This document shows, one piece after another, positions 27,144 through 35,767 of a DNA stretch of 64,000 nt; the first letter of the stretch is position 1; each line of letters starts with the position of its first letter. The notes below the pieces were generated by a model. That model was not told the DNA's origin and did no database searches. It was given only the letters and a program-made list of their open reading frames with translations. A program made the translations under genes and the position numbers. Origin of the DNA: CBDHFF01 sp965262395 (lineage in GTDB: Bacteria > Pseudomonadota > Alphaproteobacteria > Rickettsiales > Anaplasmataceae). The stretch lies in the NCBI GenBank assembly GCA_965262395.1, contig OZ253531.1:744001-808000 (forward strand), in the 5' to 3' direction.

Positions 27144-28085
27144 ATGTCTAGTGATATGCCTGCTGAATCAAATTATACTAAATTCCTTGTTGATAAAGAG
27201 TCTGATGGTGTAAGGCTTGACAGATATATACGTCATAAGTTCGGTAATACTTTAACTCAAGGAGTTATTGAAAAATCTCTTAGAAATGGTCATATTAAGG
27301 TAAATGGCAAAAAGGCTAAGTCTTCTTATCGAATAATGGACGGGCAATCAGTTTCTGTAAGAGAGCTGGTTGAAAAGAAGAAGAAAAAGAAACAGCTTGA
27401 GATTATTTATTATGAAGAATTCCAAGATTTGAAGAACTCTATAATTTATGAAGATGAACATATAATCGCCTTTAATAAAGAATCTGGTATGGTCGTACAA
27501 GGTGGATCGGGGATTAGAATTAGTATTGATGACATGTTACATGCATTGGTTCAAGCTGATGAAGAAAGACCAAAGCTTGTACATCGTTTGGATAAGGAAA
27601 CTACAGGAGTGCTTATAGTTGCAAGGAGTACTTACAGCGCAAGATATTTGGCAGCATTATTTAGAAATAGGGACATTGATAAAGTATATTCGGCAATTGT
27701 TAAGGGAAAACTGCCGAATAAGGAGGGTGTAATTAATTTGCCACTGGGCCCAATATTTCAATCAGGTGAAGCGCGGATAGAAATAGATCATACTAATGGC
27801 AAAGAATCACTAACCAAATATAAGGTGTTACAAGAATGTGGTGATAGTCTTAGTTTATTAGAGCTTAAAGCTGTCACTGGCCGCAAGCATCAGCTAAGAG
27901 TGCATCTGGCTGCTATAGGTTGCCCAATTTTGGGAGATAATAAGTATTTTGATGGAGATAAGAGAAGTAAGTTATATTTGCATTCTTGTAAGATCAGTTT
28001 GAATCTTCCTTCTGGCAAACCTATTTGTATAGAAGCACCGTTGCCAGATTATTTTCAGGATGTTATTTCGAAGAAAAATACTTAG
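27144..28085 (+). CDS. RluC/RluD-family 23S rRNA pseudouridine synthase
   Basis: The 313-residue protein has an N-terminal S4 RNA-binding domain (VRLDRYIRHKFGN, then VIEKSLRNGHIKVNGKKAK). A RluA-family catalytic domain follows, with HRLDKETTGVLIVAR, whose Asp is the nucleophile, and the later GRKHQLRVHLA motif. It converts uridines in large-subunit rRNA to pseudouridine; RluC and RluD specificities cannot be told apart here. The frame opens upstream at a TTG at 27072 inside the giant gene, but the ATG at 27144, 7 bp after that gene's stop, gives the normal N-terminus. Its last 70 bases are repeated twice downstream. Confidence 0.92.
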   Translation: MSSDMPAESNYTKFLVDKESDGVRLDRYIRHKFGNTLTQGVIEKSLRNGHIKVNGKKAKSSYRIMDGQSVSVRELVEKKKKKKQLEIIYYEEFQDLKNSIIYEDEHIIAFNKESGMVVQGGSGIRISIDDMLHALVQADEERPKLVHRLDKETTGVLIVARSTYSARYLAALFRNRDIDKVYSAIVKGKLPNKEGVINLPLGPIFQSGEARIEIDHTNGKESLTKYKVLQECGDSLSLLELKAVTGRKHQLRVHLAAIGCPILGDNKYFDGDKRSKLYLHSCKISLNLPSGKPICIEAPLPDYFQDVISKKNT

Positions 28086-28242
28086 ACAATTCAAACCTAT
28101 TTGTATAGAAGCACCGTTGCCAGATTATTTTCAGGGTGTTATTTCGAAGAAAATACTTAGACAATTCAAACCTATTTGTATAGAAGCACCGTTGCCAGAT
28201 TATTTTCAGGGTGTTATTTCGAAGAAGAATACTTAGACAATT
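28016..28242. repeat. Three tandem copies of the pseudouridine synthase 3' end (75-76 bp)
   Basis: Copies start at 28016, 28092 and 28167. Each contains the sequence that encodes the last residues of the enzyme (KPICIEAPLPDYFQ...), its stop codon and a few following bases (acttagacaatt). The second copy lacks one A in the AAGAAAAA run, which explains its 75 bp length. Copies 2 and 3 lie after the functional stop and share a g for a change (cagggtg against caggatg), so copy 3 arose from copy 2 or the reverse. Confidence 0.95.
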
Positions 28243-28320
28243 GCTTTAATATATTATGTGTAGCGATTCGATTTATTATATTACGAACAGTATTTTGGTA
28301 TGGTGTATTATATTTTTGAT

Positions 28321-28349
28321 TTGACATAATTTATATGGTATGTTAATCA
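28321..28349 (+). promoter_or_regulatory. Candidate promoter for nuoABC
   Basis: A consensus TTGACA at 28321-28326 is followed after 17 bases by TAATCA at 28344-28349, about 30 bases before the nuoA ATG at 28378. The -10 match is weak, and the 292 bp gap otherwise holds only the 3'-end repeats of the preceding gene. Confidence 0.4.
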
Positions 28350-28377
28350 CGGTTTACACATAATTGATGGTCATTTT

Positions 28378-28773
28378 ATGCTTGCTGAGGTTAGCAATGG
28401 TTTGCTTTCGTATAATCACGTATCTGAGTACGCTCCGATATTAGTTTTTTTGGCTATTGCTGTTCTTATTTCATCAGTGATGATAGGGATTCCCTTTTTT
28501 GTATCTACTAGGAAAAATGATTATGAAAAGCTATCTCCTTATGAATGTGGATTTGATCCGTTTGAAGATTCAAGAGGCACATTTAATATAAAATTTTATT
28601 TGGTGGCAATACTTTTTATTATTTTTGATTTGGAAATAGCCTTCATGTTTCCGTGGGCGGTTGTTTTGAAACAAATAGGTGTGTTTGGATTTTGGTCAAT
28701 GATGGTTTTTTTAATGGTTCTTACTGTAGGGTTTATTTATGAGTGGAAAAATGGGGCTTTAGAATGGGATTAA
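28378..28773 (+). CDS. nuoA: NADH-quinone oxidoreductase subunit A
   Basis: The 131-residue membrane subunit NuoA of complex I has three hydrophobic segments. The conserved loop KLSPYECGFDPFEDSRGTFN carries the family Cys and acidic residues, and the second helix has FDLEIAFMFPWAVVL. It sits at the junction between the membrane arm and the quinone-binding arm. The gene opens a nuoABC set; nuoB begins 10 bp before its stop. No other nuo genes follow, so the remaining subunits must be elsewhere. Confidence 0.96.
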   Translation: MLAEVSNGLLSYNHVSEYAPILVFLAIAVLISSVMIGIPFFVSTRKNDYEKLSPYECGFDPFEDSRGTFNIKFYLVAILFIIFDLEIAFMFPWAVVLKQIGVFGFWSMMVFLMVLTVGFIYEWKNGALEWD

Positions 28774-29306
28774 TAATAAAAAGAGATAATAACGCTGAAT
28801 TATCACAGGATGATTTATTAAATGATTTAAGAAGTGAAGACTTTAGTAATCGTGGTTATTTAGTATCATCTATTGATAAGTTAGTTAATTGGGCACGTAA
28901 GGGTTCATTATGGCCCATGACTTTTGGCTTGGCTTGCTGTGCTGTGGAAATGATGCATACTGCTGCTAGTAGATATGATCTGGATAGATATGGTTGTTTA
29001 TTTCGCCCTAGCCCTAGACAGTCTGATGTCATGATAGTGGCAGGCACATTGACTAATAAAATGGCTCCTGCTCTTAGGAAAGTTTATGATCAGATGACAG
29101 AGCCTCGTTATGTAATATCAATGGGTAGTTGTGCAAATGGTGGGGGATATTATCATTATTCTTATTCTGTAGTTCGTGGATGTGATCGAATTGTACCAGT
29201 TGATATTTATGTTCCTGGTTGCCCACCAACTGCGGAAGCTTTGTTATACGGTATAATGTTATTACAAAGGAAGATATCCAGATCCAAGAGGGTAATAAAG
29301 AGGTAG
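28764..29306 (+). CDS. nuoB: NADH-quinone oxidoreductase subunit B
   Basis: NuoB carries the N2 iron-sulfur cluster that gives electrons to quinone. The four cluster cysteines are visible: the adjacent pair in LACCAVEMMH, one in SMGSCANGGG and one in YVPGCPPTAE. The frame is open from a GTG at 28743, but the ATG at 28764 (MGLIIKRDN) gives the usual N-terminus and a 180-residue protein overlapping nuoA by 10 bp. Such overlap indicates translational coupling within the complex I operon. Confidence 0.96.
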   Translation: MGLIIKRDNNAELSQDDLLNDLRSEDFSNRGYLVSSIDKLVNWARKGSLWPMTFGLACCAVEMMHTAASRYDLDRYGCLFRPSPRQSDVMIVAGTLTNKMAPALRKVYDQMTEPRYVISMGSCANGGGYYHYSYSVVRGCDRIVPVDIYVPGCPPTAEALLYGIMLLQRKISRSKRVIKR

Positions 29307-29308
29307 TT

Positions 29309-29908
29309 ATGTCTGATATATTAACGAAGGTACTTGGCCTTATTAAATCTAAATTTAATGATGGATCTGGTGTAATGATCAATCAAACCTTTCTTGATCT
29401 TCCTTTTGTGTCGGTTATACCTAGTATGCTTGGAGAATTCTTACTGTTTCTTCGTGATGATATTGATATAGGCTGTACGCAGTTGATTGACTTATTTGGT
29501 ATGGATAATCTGGATAATGAGCGACGATTCTCTGTTGTATATAATTTACTTAGCATGCGACATAATTTCAGATTAATAGTTAAAGTGCATGTAGCAGAAG
29601 AAGAATCTGTACCATCAATGGTTAATATACATCCTTGTGCCGAGTGGTTTGAACGTGAGGTTTGGGATATGTATGGTGTTATGTTCTCTGGCAGTAAGGA
29701 CTTGAGAAGAATATTAACTGATTATGGCTTTAATGGCCATCCATTAAGAAAGGATTTTCCTTTAACTGGGCATGTTGAACTGAGATATGATATGGAAGAA
29801 AAGCGTGTTAAATACAGTAAAGTTGACTTGTCACAAGAATTTCGTGATTTTGATTTCCTGAGTCCATGGGAAGGAACCAAGTATATAAAAGATGAGATTA
29901 AAGGATAA
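29309..29908 (+). CDS. nuoC: NADH-quinone oxidoreductase subunit C
   Basis: The 199-residue protein is NuoC, the 30 kDa subunit of the hydrophilic arm. The family signature is clear in WFEREVWDMYGVMFSGS, followed by LRRILTDYGFNGHPLRKDFP. The ATG at 29309 lies 2 bp after the nuoB stop with AAGAGG about ten bases upstream; an earlier TTG in frame (29219) is inside nuoB and unlikely. NuoC is separate here and not fused to NuoD. Confidence 0.96.
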   Translation: MSDILTKVLGLIKSKFNDGSGVMINQTFLDLPFVSVIPSMLGEFLLFLRDDIDIGCTQLIDLFGMDNLDNERRFSVVYNLLSMRHNFRLIVKVHVAEEESVPSMVNIHPCAEWFEREVWDMYGVMFSGSKDLRRILTDYGFNGHPLRKDFPLTGHVELRYDMEEKRVKYSKVDLSQEFRDFDFLSPWEGTKYIKDEIKG

Positions 29909-29985
29909 CAATATTTTTGTGTACCTTGGTTGTAGTTAAAGAAATTTACCGCATTATTTTTTTATAATTCTTTTTGGACATTCGT

Positions 29986-31197
29986 ATGAATAGAATCCTC
30001 TGTTTGTTATTGGTTCTGTGTGCGCCATTATGTATGACTGAGTTGAATGCTCTTAGTATAGATTTGAAGAATAGTAAGATGCACATGCTAGAGGTATTAA
30101 GTAATGTTTATGACAAAATACAGAATAATTACATAGAAGATGTACAGCATGATCAGCTCATTGATGGAGCCCTTCATGGTATGTTAGGTAGTATAGATAA
30201 TTATTCTGAATATTTTAATATTGATGAATTGTCTGATTTCGAGGCCAATACCAGAGGTTCATTCGTTGGTATAGGAATAGAAATATACTTAGATAATAAA
30301 GATGAGAGATGTATTGTTTCTAATGTTACAGAAGAAAGCCCTGCATTTGAAGCGGGAATGAAAAGTAATGATGTAATAATTTCTGTTGATGGAGAAAATG
30401 TATCTGGCATGAAATTATCTAATATCGTAAGAAAAATAAGAGGGGAGGCCAATGAAACAGTCATAATTATTGTATTGAGAGAGAGTGAATTAGTTGAGCT
30501 AAATATTAAAAGAAAATTGATTGAAGTAGAGCCAGCAGAAGGTCATTTGATAGAAGGTATAATTTATTTGAAGATCAAACAATTTGGAGAAGATGTTGCA
30601 ATATTGGTAGAGAAGCTGATGGGTTCATTGCGTGAATCTTTGAATAATAACTGTACCGGAATAGTATTAGATTTACGTAATAATCCTGGTGGTTTATTGG
30701 ATCAAGCTGTTGCGGTTAGTGATTTATTTATTGATAAAGATAGGGATATTGTATCTACAATGGGTAAGACCAGAGCAAATCGTAGAATACATAGATCTAA
30801 GAGGCCAGATATTTCTGATAATATTCCATTGGTAATATTAATAAATAATGACTCTGCATCTGCATCTGAAATAGTGGCTGGTGCCATGCAAGATAATAAG
30901 AGGGCGTTGATAATAGGAGAAAAATCTTTTGGAAAAGGTTCGGTACAGACTATATTGAAATTAAAAGATAAAAATGTTGGAGCAATAAAATTGACTACAG
31001 CTTTATATTATACACCATCTGGTAAATCTATTAATAATAAAGGGATAGAACCAGATATAGTTGTGCAAACTGTTAATGACAATAATAGTATATTTTATTT
31101 TTGGCTCAATAAAGAGAAAAAACATGATGACATTCAGTTAAATTATGCTATAGATTTATTGAATAATCGTGATAAATATCTCAGTTTACTTAAGTAA
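29986..31197 (+). CDS. C-terminal processing protease, S41 family
   Basis: The protein of about 403 residues starts with a hydrophobic export signal (MNRILCLLLVLCAPLC). A PDZ domain follows (FVGIGIEIYLDN; SPAFEAGMKSNDVIISVDG), then the S41 catalytic domain. The serine nucleophile lies in NNDSASASEIVAGAM and the general base lysine in GEKSFGKGSVQT. It cleaves periplasmic proteins from the C-terminal side, as CtpA and Prc do. The ATG at 29986 is chosen over an upstream TTG at 29974 because it starts directly at the signal peptide. A probable operon continues into the deacetylase-like gene 10 bp downstream. Confidence 0.93.
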   Translation: MNRILCLLLVLCAPLCMTELNALSIDLKNSKMHMLEVLSNVYDKIQNNYIEDVQHDQLIDGALHGMLGSIDNYSEYFNIDELSDFEANTRGSFVGIGIEIYLDNKDERCIVSNVTEESPAFEAGMKSNDVIISVDGENVSGMKLSNIVRKIRGEANETVIIIVLRESELVELNIKRKLIEVEPAEGHLIEGIIYLKIKQFGEDVAILVEKLMGSLRESLNNNCTGIVLDLRNNPGGLLDQAVAVSDLFIDKDRDIVSTMGKTRANRRIHRSKRPDISDNIPLVILINNDSASASEIVAGAMQDNKRALIIGEKSFGKGSVQTILKLKDKNVGAIKLTTALYYTPSGKSINNKGIEPDIVVQTVNDNNSIFYFWLNKEKKHDDIQLNYAIDLLNNRDKYLSLLK

Positions 31198-31207
31198 AGT
31201 TATTGGT

Positions 31208-32452
31208 ATGAATAAAGGTCTGTATTTGTGGATTTCTCTGAACGTAATGTTCTTAGCTTCATTGGGAGTGGTCTTCTACGTTGGTTCTTATAGTGTTGAT
31301 TACAAGGACATGGCTATAGAAGATAGGCAAAGATATGTAATATCCATAGAAGATGGTAAAATTATAAAACCAGAAATTAAGCTTGAAGATATAGTAGAGT
31401 TGGTTGAAGAAGCACCAGCTGAGATTGTAGCTTTATCAAAAAAGATCGAATCGGCGATCAAAGAAAGTAATGAAGCTGTTAGTCATGAGGTGGTAACTGA
31501 GGAGCCAATGCATGACAAAGAATTGAAAGATACTAGAGATCATACAAGTGATAATCATAAAGATGATGGTTCTCATAATAAGAACGCTGATGCTTTGGTG
31601 GATTCAGAAAAAAGCCATAGCGAGCATGCTAGTCCAAATAAGACTCATAATGTTGATATTAAAAAACTAGATGTAGAACATGCCGTCGATAATAAAAAAG
31701 ATCAAACAATAAGTCATAGTAGTGTAGAAAATAGCACAACAGAAGATAAGAAAGTGCTAAATAATAGCAATACTAATACAGATAATCTTAAAGTTGCTGA
31801 TGCTTCCTTACCACATCCTAAAGTTGCTATATTAGTCTTGGATCTTGGTATTGATGCGTACCTAACTGAGCGTGCTATGAAGTTGCCTAAGGTGATTACC
31901 TTAGGATTCTCTCCTTATTCTTTTAGGAGGGGTAATTATCTTCAAATTGCAACTGACGCAGGTTACACAACATTAGTTGGATTGCCATTAAAATCTAGAG
32001 AAGGTGCTACAAAAGTCTCTTTGAGCTCTGATTTATCCAGTGAAGACAATATGAAGATTCTTGATAATTTATTGCACAAAGCAGAAGGTATTTGTGGAGT
32101 GTATACAGAAGGCGAGGATAATTTCTTTGGCGCAGTTGATTATGAAAAATTATTTTTGAATAAAATTCATGACAGTGAATTGTTGTTTCTGTATGGAGGA
32201 TCGAAGCTTAATATAGATAGTATTATGAAAAATATCTCAGGATTTCAATTGTTTTCTGGCGGTGAGTCTATTGATAAATCTTTGAAAAGGAAAAATATTT
32301 TAGCTAGCCTAGAAGAAGTTAAGGAGAAAGCATCTGTGAATGGATTTGCCATTGCAGTAACGCGCGCTTATCCAGTAATTTTTGAAGTTTTAACTAAATG
32401 GGTCGAAGATAATAAAGAATTGGTAGTACCTATGAAGAAATTAATCAAATAA
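31208..32452 (+). CDS. Divergent polysaccharide deacetylase family protein (YibQ-like)
   Basis: The 414-residue protein begins with one membrane helix (YLWISLNVMFLASLGVVFYV). A long low-complexity periplasmic linker rich in H, D, N, K and S follows (about residues 80-200), then a C-terminal domain of the divergent polysaccharide deacetylase family (KVAILVLDLGIDAYLTERAM; GFSPYS; a late GFAIAVTRAYP). In this family the ancestral deacetylase metal site is often incomplete and the activity is unknown. It commonly sits next to a C-terminal processing protease in alphaproteobacteria, as here. The frame opens at a GTG at 31169, overlapping the protease gene; the ATG at 31208 is preferred. Confidence 0.85.
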   Translation: MNKGLYLWISLNVMFLASLGVVFYVGSYSVDYKDMAIEDRQRYVISIEDGKIIKPEIKLEDIVELVEEAPAEIVALSKKIESAIKESNEAVSHEVVTEEPMHDKELKDTRDHTSDNHKDDGSHNKNADALVDSEKSHSEHASPNKTHNVDIKKLDVEHAVDNKKDQTISHSSVENSTTEDKKVLNNSNTNTDNLKVADASLPHPKVAILVLDLGIDAYLTERAMKLPKVITLGFSPYSFRRGNYLQIATDAGYTTLVGLPLKSREGATKVSLSSDLSSEDNMKILDNLLHKAEGICGVYTEGEDNFFGAVDYEKLFLNKIHDSELLFLYGGSKLNIDSIMKNISGFQLFSGGESIDKSLKRKNILASLEEVKEKASVNGFAIAVTRAYPVIFEVLTKWVEDNKELVVPMKKLIK

Positions 32453-32487
32453 GTACCTGCACTTTTTGATCTGTTTGGTGTATTTAT

Positions 32488-32516
32488 TTGACCTTTTATT
32501 TTTTATAGTATACTAT
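32488..32516 (+). promoter_or_regulatory. Candidate promoter for the TRAP permease gene
   Basis: TTGACC at 32488-32493 and TACTAT at 32511-32516 are separated by the ideal 17 bases, about 35 bases before the ATG at 32552. Confidence 0.45.
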
Positions 32517-32551
32517 CATCACTTGGGTTTATTTGATAGGTTGTTGTTGTC

Positions 32552-35182
32552 ATGAGTAATGATGATTTGCATAAAGAATTATTAGGGTCAGATATAGGAA
32601 GTAGGCACCCTGATAATAGTTTTGTACATTCTTTTACATTGGCAGTTGCCTTAGTTTGGTCACTGTTCCAGCTTTGGATTGCATCACCTTTACAGTTTTT
32701 TGTTTCAGATATCTTTTGTATAGATTGGCTCGTATTGAATGAGTCTAAATCTAGAGCTATTCACCTATCATTCGCAGTTTTTTTGGCATTTCTTGCTTTT
32801 CCATTTTCTAAAAAATCACCTATTAGCTATATTCCCCTTTATGATTGGTTTTATGCACTGGTCGCTGGGTTTTGCTCTTTATATATTATAATTTTTTATC
32901 AAGATATTTCTCTAAGGTTTGGGTTGCCCAGTCAAGTTGATATACTTGTATCATCAATTGGTCTGTTATTACTTTTAGAAGCAGCTAGAAGGACAATGGG
33001 GGCTCCTATATCAATTATAGCCATTCTATTTATCTTGTATTGTTATTTTGGATATTTGATGCCAGAACTGTTTTCTCACAAAGGAAGTTCTGTATCCAAA
33101 ATTGTGTCGCATCAGTGGCTAACTACCGAAGGAGTATTGGGAGTAGCTCTTGGGGTATCGTCTGGCTTTGTTTTTCTTTATGTGTTATTTGGTTCTTTGT
33201 TAGAGAAAGCAGGGGCAGGGAAGTTCTTTATTAAATTATCCTTTACATTGTTGAGCAAATTCACTGGTGGCCCTGCTAAGGCCGCTGTGGTTGCGTCTGG
33301 ATTGATGGGAATGATGTCCGGTTCTTCTATTGCTAATACAGTTACTGTTGGCACGTTTACCATTCCTTTGATGCAAAAAATGGGGTTGTCTTCTGAAAAA
33401 TCTGCTGCCATTGAAGTGTCTGCGGGTATAAATGGACAAATTATGCCACCTGTTATGGGAGCTGCTGCTTTCTTAATGGCTGAGTTTATTGCAATACCTT
33501 ATTCTGATATAATAAAATACGCTTTTTTGCCTGCAATATTGGTTTATGTTGCATTATTATATATGGTTCACTTGGAAGCATTAAAATTGGGTCAAAAGCC
33601 TGTAGATTTCCATGACAATGGCTCTACATCCAGAATAAAGGGCTTTTATTATGGGTTGCTAGGATCGTTCATAAAATTATCTTCGCTTGTAGTAGCTGTT
33701 GGATTCATTTATTTTCTTATAGAGGGTTATAGTCATCTGGATACAGCAGGTGAGGTTGTATTTACTATCCCTGGTATTAAAGATTTATTTGGTCATTATA
33801 GTTTTTATGCAATTATCTGCATAGTTTCCGTAATTTATGTATCTACCTTGTATTATCAGTCCAAGTTAAAGCACGACGATAATGAGGATAACGTTGATAT
33901 TAGTTATGATAAAGTTAATGTCACTGATATTATAAAATCTGGAGTTCATTTTTTTATTCCTATATTTATACTGATTTGGACATTAACAGTTGAAAGATTA
34001 TCTCCTGCATTGTCTGCGTATTGGGTTGTTATTATCTTAGCTATTTTAATTGTTACTCAGAATCCCATTAAACTGTTCTTCCAAGGTAAGATAGATTTGA
34101 TAGGAGATTCTATTTTCAAAGGATTCTCTAAATTGAAAGAGGGATTGATACTTGGGGCCAAAAATATGGTTGGTGTTGCTATTGCTACTGCCACTGCTGG
34201 TATAATTGTTGGATCAGTATCTCTTACTGGTGCAGGTCAAATGATTACTGAGGTTGTTAGTCATATAGCTGCTAATAACGTGTTCATGACTTTAATGATG
34301 ACTTCTGTTATATGTATAATCCTTGGTATGGGGATGCCTACCACCGCTTGTTATATTATTGTTTCTAGTATAATGGTACCAGTATTGGTTCATTTAACTA
34401 TATTCCAAGGTATGAACATACCTTTAATAGCATTGCATCTTTTTGTCTTTTACTTTGGTCTTATGGCGGATGTTACTCCTCCGGTTGGGTTGGCTTCGTA
34501 TGCTGCAGCTGCAATTGCTAAAGCAAATCCAATTTCTACGGGATTGCAGGCCTTTGTATATAATATGAGAACTATGGCCTTACCGTTTCTGTTTGTTTTT
34601 AATAGTGACCTTATTTTATATAATATTACTGATGTATTAGATTTGGTATATATAATGATCGTATCATTTTCAGGTATATTATTAGTTTCTGCTGGATTAC
34701 AGGGCTATTTTGTTGTTTTCAATAAAAAATATGAGTCAGTACTTTTGGTTATTATTGGTTTATCTCTAATGTATCCTCAGTTCTGGATTAATAGATTCTT
34801 TGATGAATTTACACAACGGAATGTGAATTATTCTAGCTTAAATATTATAGATACTAAAGATGTCAGCAGTATAAAAATGAAATTGGAAAAGGTTGATAAG
34901 TATGGAGATTTAAAATCTAGATATGCTTTGTTGGATGCATTAGATTACGCAGATCTTGGTACTGTATTTAGTAGTTCTGGCTTTAGTATAGATAGCAACA
35001 TGCAAATCAATGAAGTCATTCCTAAAAGTAAGGCTTATAAAATCTTGATGGAAACAGGTTATAAGGTTACAGGAGTTTATTTTAAAAATATACAACCTAA
35101 TAATAAACTTGTGATTCTTGTAATGTTTATTATATTGTATTTTATTTATTTCATGCAGACTAGAAGGAGGAATAGCGAATGA
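32552..35182 (+). CDS. TRAP transporter permease, fused 4TM/12TM type
   Basis: The 876-residue multi-pass protein is the fused DctQM permease of a TAXI-type TRAP transporter. A four-helix Q-like part (about residues 1-170) is followed by the M domain. Family signatures include MGMMSGSSIANTVTVGTFTIPLMQK, here split across about 250-275, GQIMPPVMGAAAFLMAEF, and the matching inverted half with GMGMPTTACYIIV and DVTPPVGLASYAAAAIA. Uptake uses an ion gradient and needs the periplasmic TAXI receptor; the one at 3624-4643 is the obvious partner. A C-terminal extension of about 180 residues carries two more hydrophobic segments around a soluble loop. The stop overlaps the next ATG (ATGA). Confidence 0.95.
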   Translation: MSNDDLHKELLGSDIGSRHPDNSFVHSFTLAVALVWSLFQLWIASPLQFFVSDIFCIDWLVLNESKSRAIHLSFAVFLAFLAFPFSKKSPISYIPLYDWFYALVAGFCSLYIIIFYQDISLRFGLPSQVDILVSSIGLLLLLEAARRTMGAPISIIAILFILYCYFGYLMPELFSHKGSSVSKIVSHQWLTTEGVLGVALGVSSGFVFLYVLFGSLLEKAGAGKFFIKLSFTLLSKFTGGPAKAAVVASGLMGMMSGSSIANTVTVGTFTIPLMQKMGLSSEKSAAIEVSAGINGQIMPPVMGAAAFLMAEFIAIPYSDIIKYAFLPAILVYVALLYMVHLEALKLGQKPVDFHDNGSTSRIKGFYYGLLGSFIKLSSLVVAVGFIYFLIEGYSHLDTAGEVVFTIPGIKDLFGHYSFYAIICIVSVIYVSTLYYQSKLKHDDNEDNVDISYDKVNVTDIIKSGVHFFIPIFILIWTLTVERLSPALSAYWVVIILAILIVTQNPIKLFFQGKIDLIGDSIFKGFSKLKEGLILGAKNMVGVAIATATAGIIVGSVSLTGAGQMITEVVSHIAANNVFMTLMMTSVICIILGMGMPTTACYIIVSSIMVPVLVHLTIFQGMNIPLIALHLFVFYFGLMADVTPPVGLASYAAAAIAKANPISTGLQAFVYNMRTMALPFLFVFNSDLILYNITDVLDLVYIMIVSFSGILLVSAGLQGYFVVFNKKYESVLLVIIGLSLMYPQFWINRFFDEFTQRNVNYSSLNIIDTKDVSSIKMKLEKVDKYGDLKSRYALLDALDYADLGTVFSSSGFSIDSNMQINEVIPKSKAYKILMETGYKVTGVYFKNIQPNNKLVILVMFIILYFIYFMQTRRRNSE

Positions 35183-35751
35183 TAATAGATGCTATATCTA
35201 TTTTTCTTATTGCCGTTATGTTTGTGTTCTCTTTTATGAGAGGATTTATTAAAGAGCTTTTGGGTGTGCTTGGCGTTATTTGCTCCGTGTCGTCAACTTA
35301 TATATTTTATGATATTTTATCAAGTTTTTTTATTACATATGTTGGTTCCCTGACCTTATCTAATTTATTTTCTGGAATCGTGGTTTTTGTTTCAGCGACA
35401 ATAGTTACGTTGTTGATCAATCAATCAGTATTATCTATAGTGCATAACTACAGACTTAGTCCTATTGACAGAACTGCTGGGTTAATATTAGGTATTGTGA
35501 AATCTGTGATAGCAGTGTTCTTTCTGTTTTCAGTAGCACATGGGTATTGCCTTGTTACAGAGCTTCCTAACTCTGAAGATGGTATTACCTTAGAAGATTT
35601 AGAGAATATTGAATTACCAAATTGGTTATCGAAATCTGAAGTATATCCAATATATATAGCAGTTAAAGAACACGTTGACTTTATGTTGCCAGAAGAATTA
35701 TACATAGCAATTCGTAAAGCAGAGACAGAAAATATGGCTAATACACAATAG
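35179..35751 (+). CDS. CvpA family membrane protein
   Basis: The 190-residue protein has four hydrophobic segments and the CvpA-family start (MIIDAISIFLIAVMFVFSFMRG), with FIKELLGVLG and a later DRTAGLILGIVKS motif. CvpA proteins are inner-membrane proteins of uncertain function, named for colicin V production in E. coli. AAGGAGG lies eight bases before the ATG at 35179, which overlaps the permease stop by 4 bp, so the two are coupled. It converges on the GTA gene with only 16 bp between. Confidence 0.85.
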   Translation: MIIDAISIFLIAVMFVFSFMRGFIKELLGVLGVICSVSSTYIFYDILSSFFITYVGSLTLSNLFSGIVVFVSATIVTLLINQSVLSIVHNYRLSPIDRTAGLILGIVKSVIAVFFLFSVAHGYCLVTELPNSEDGITLEDLENIELPNWLSKSEVYPIYIAVKEHVDFMLPEELYIAIRKAETENMANTQ

Positions 35752-35767
35752 ATTATTTTATTTATAT

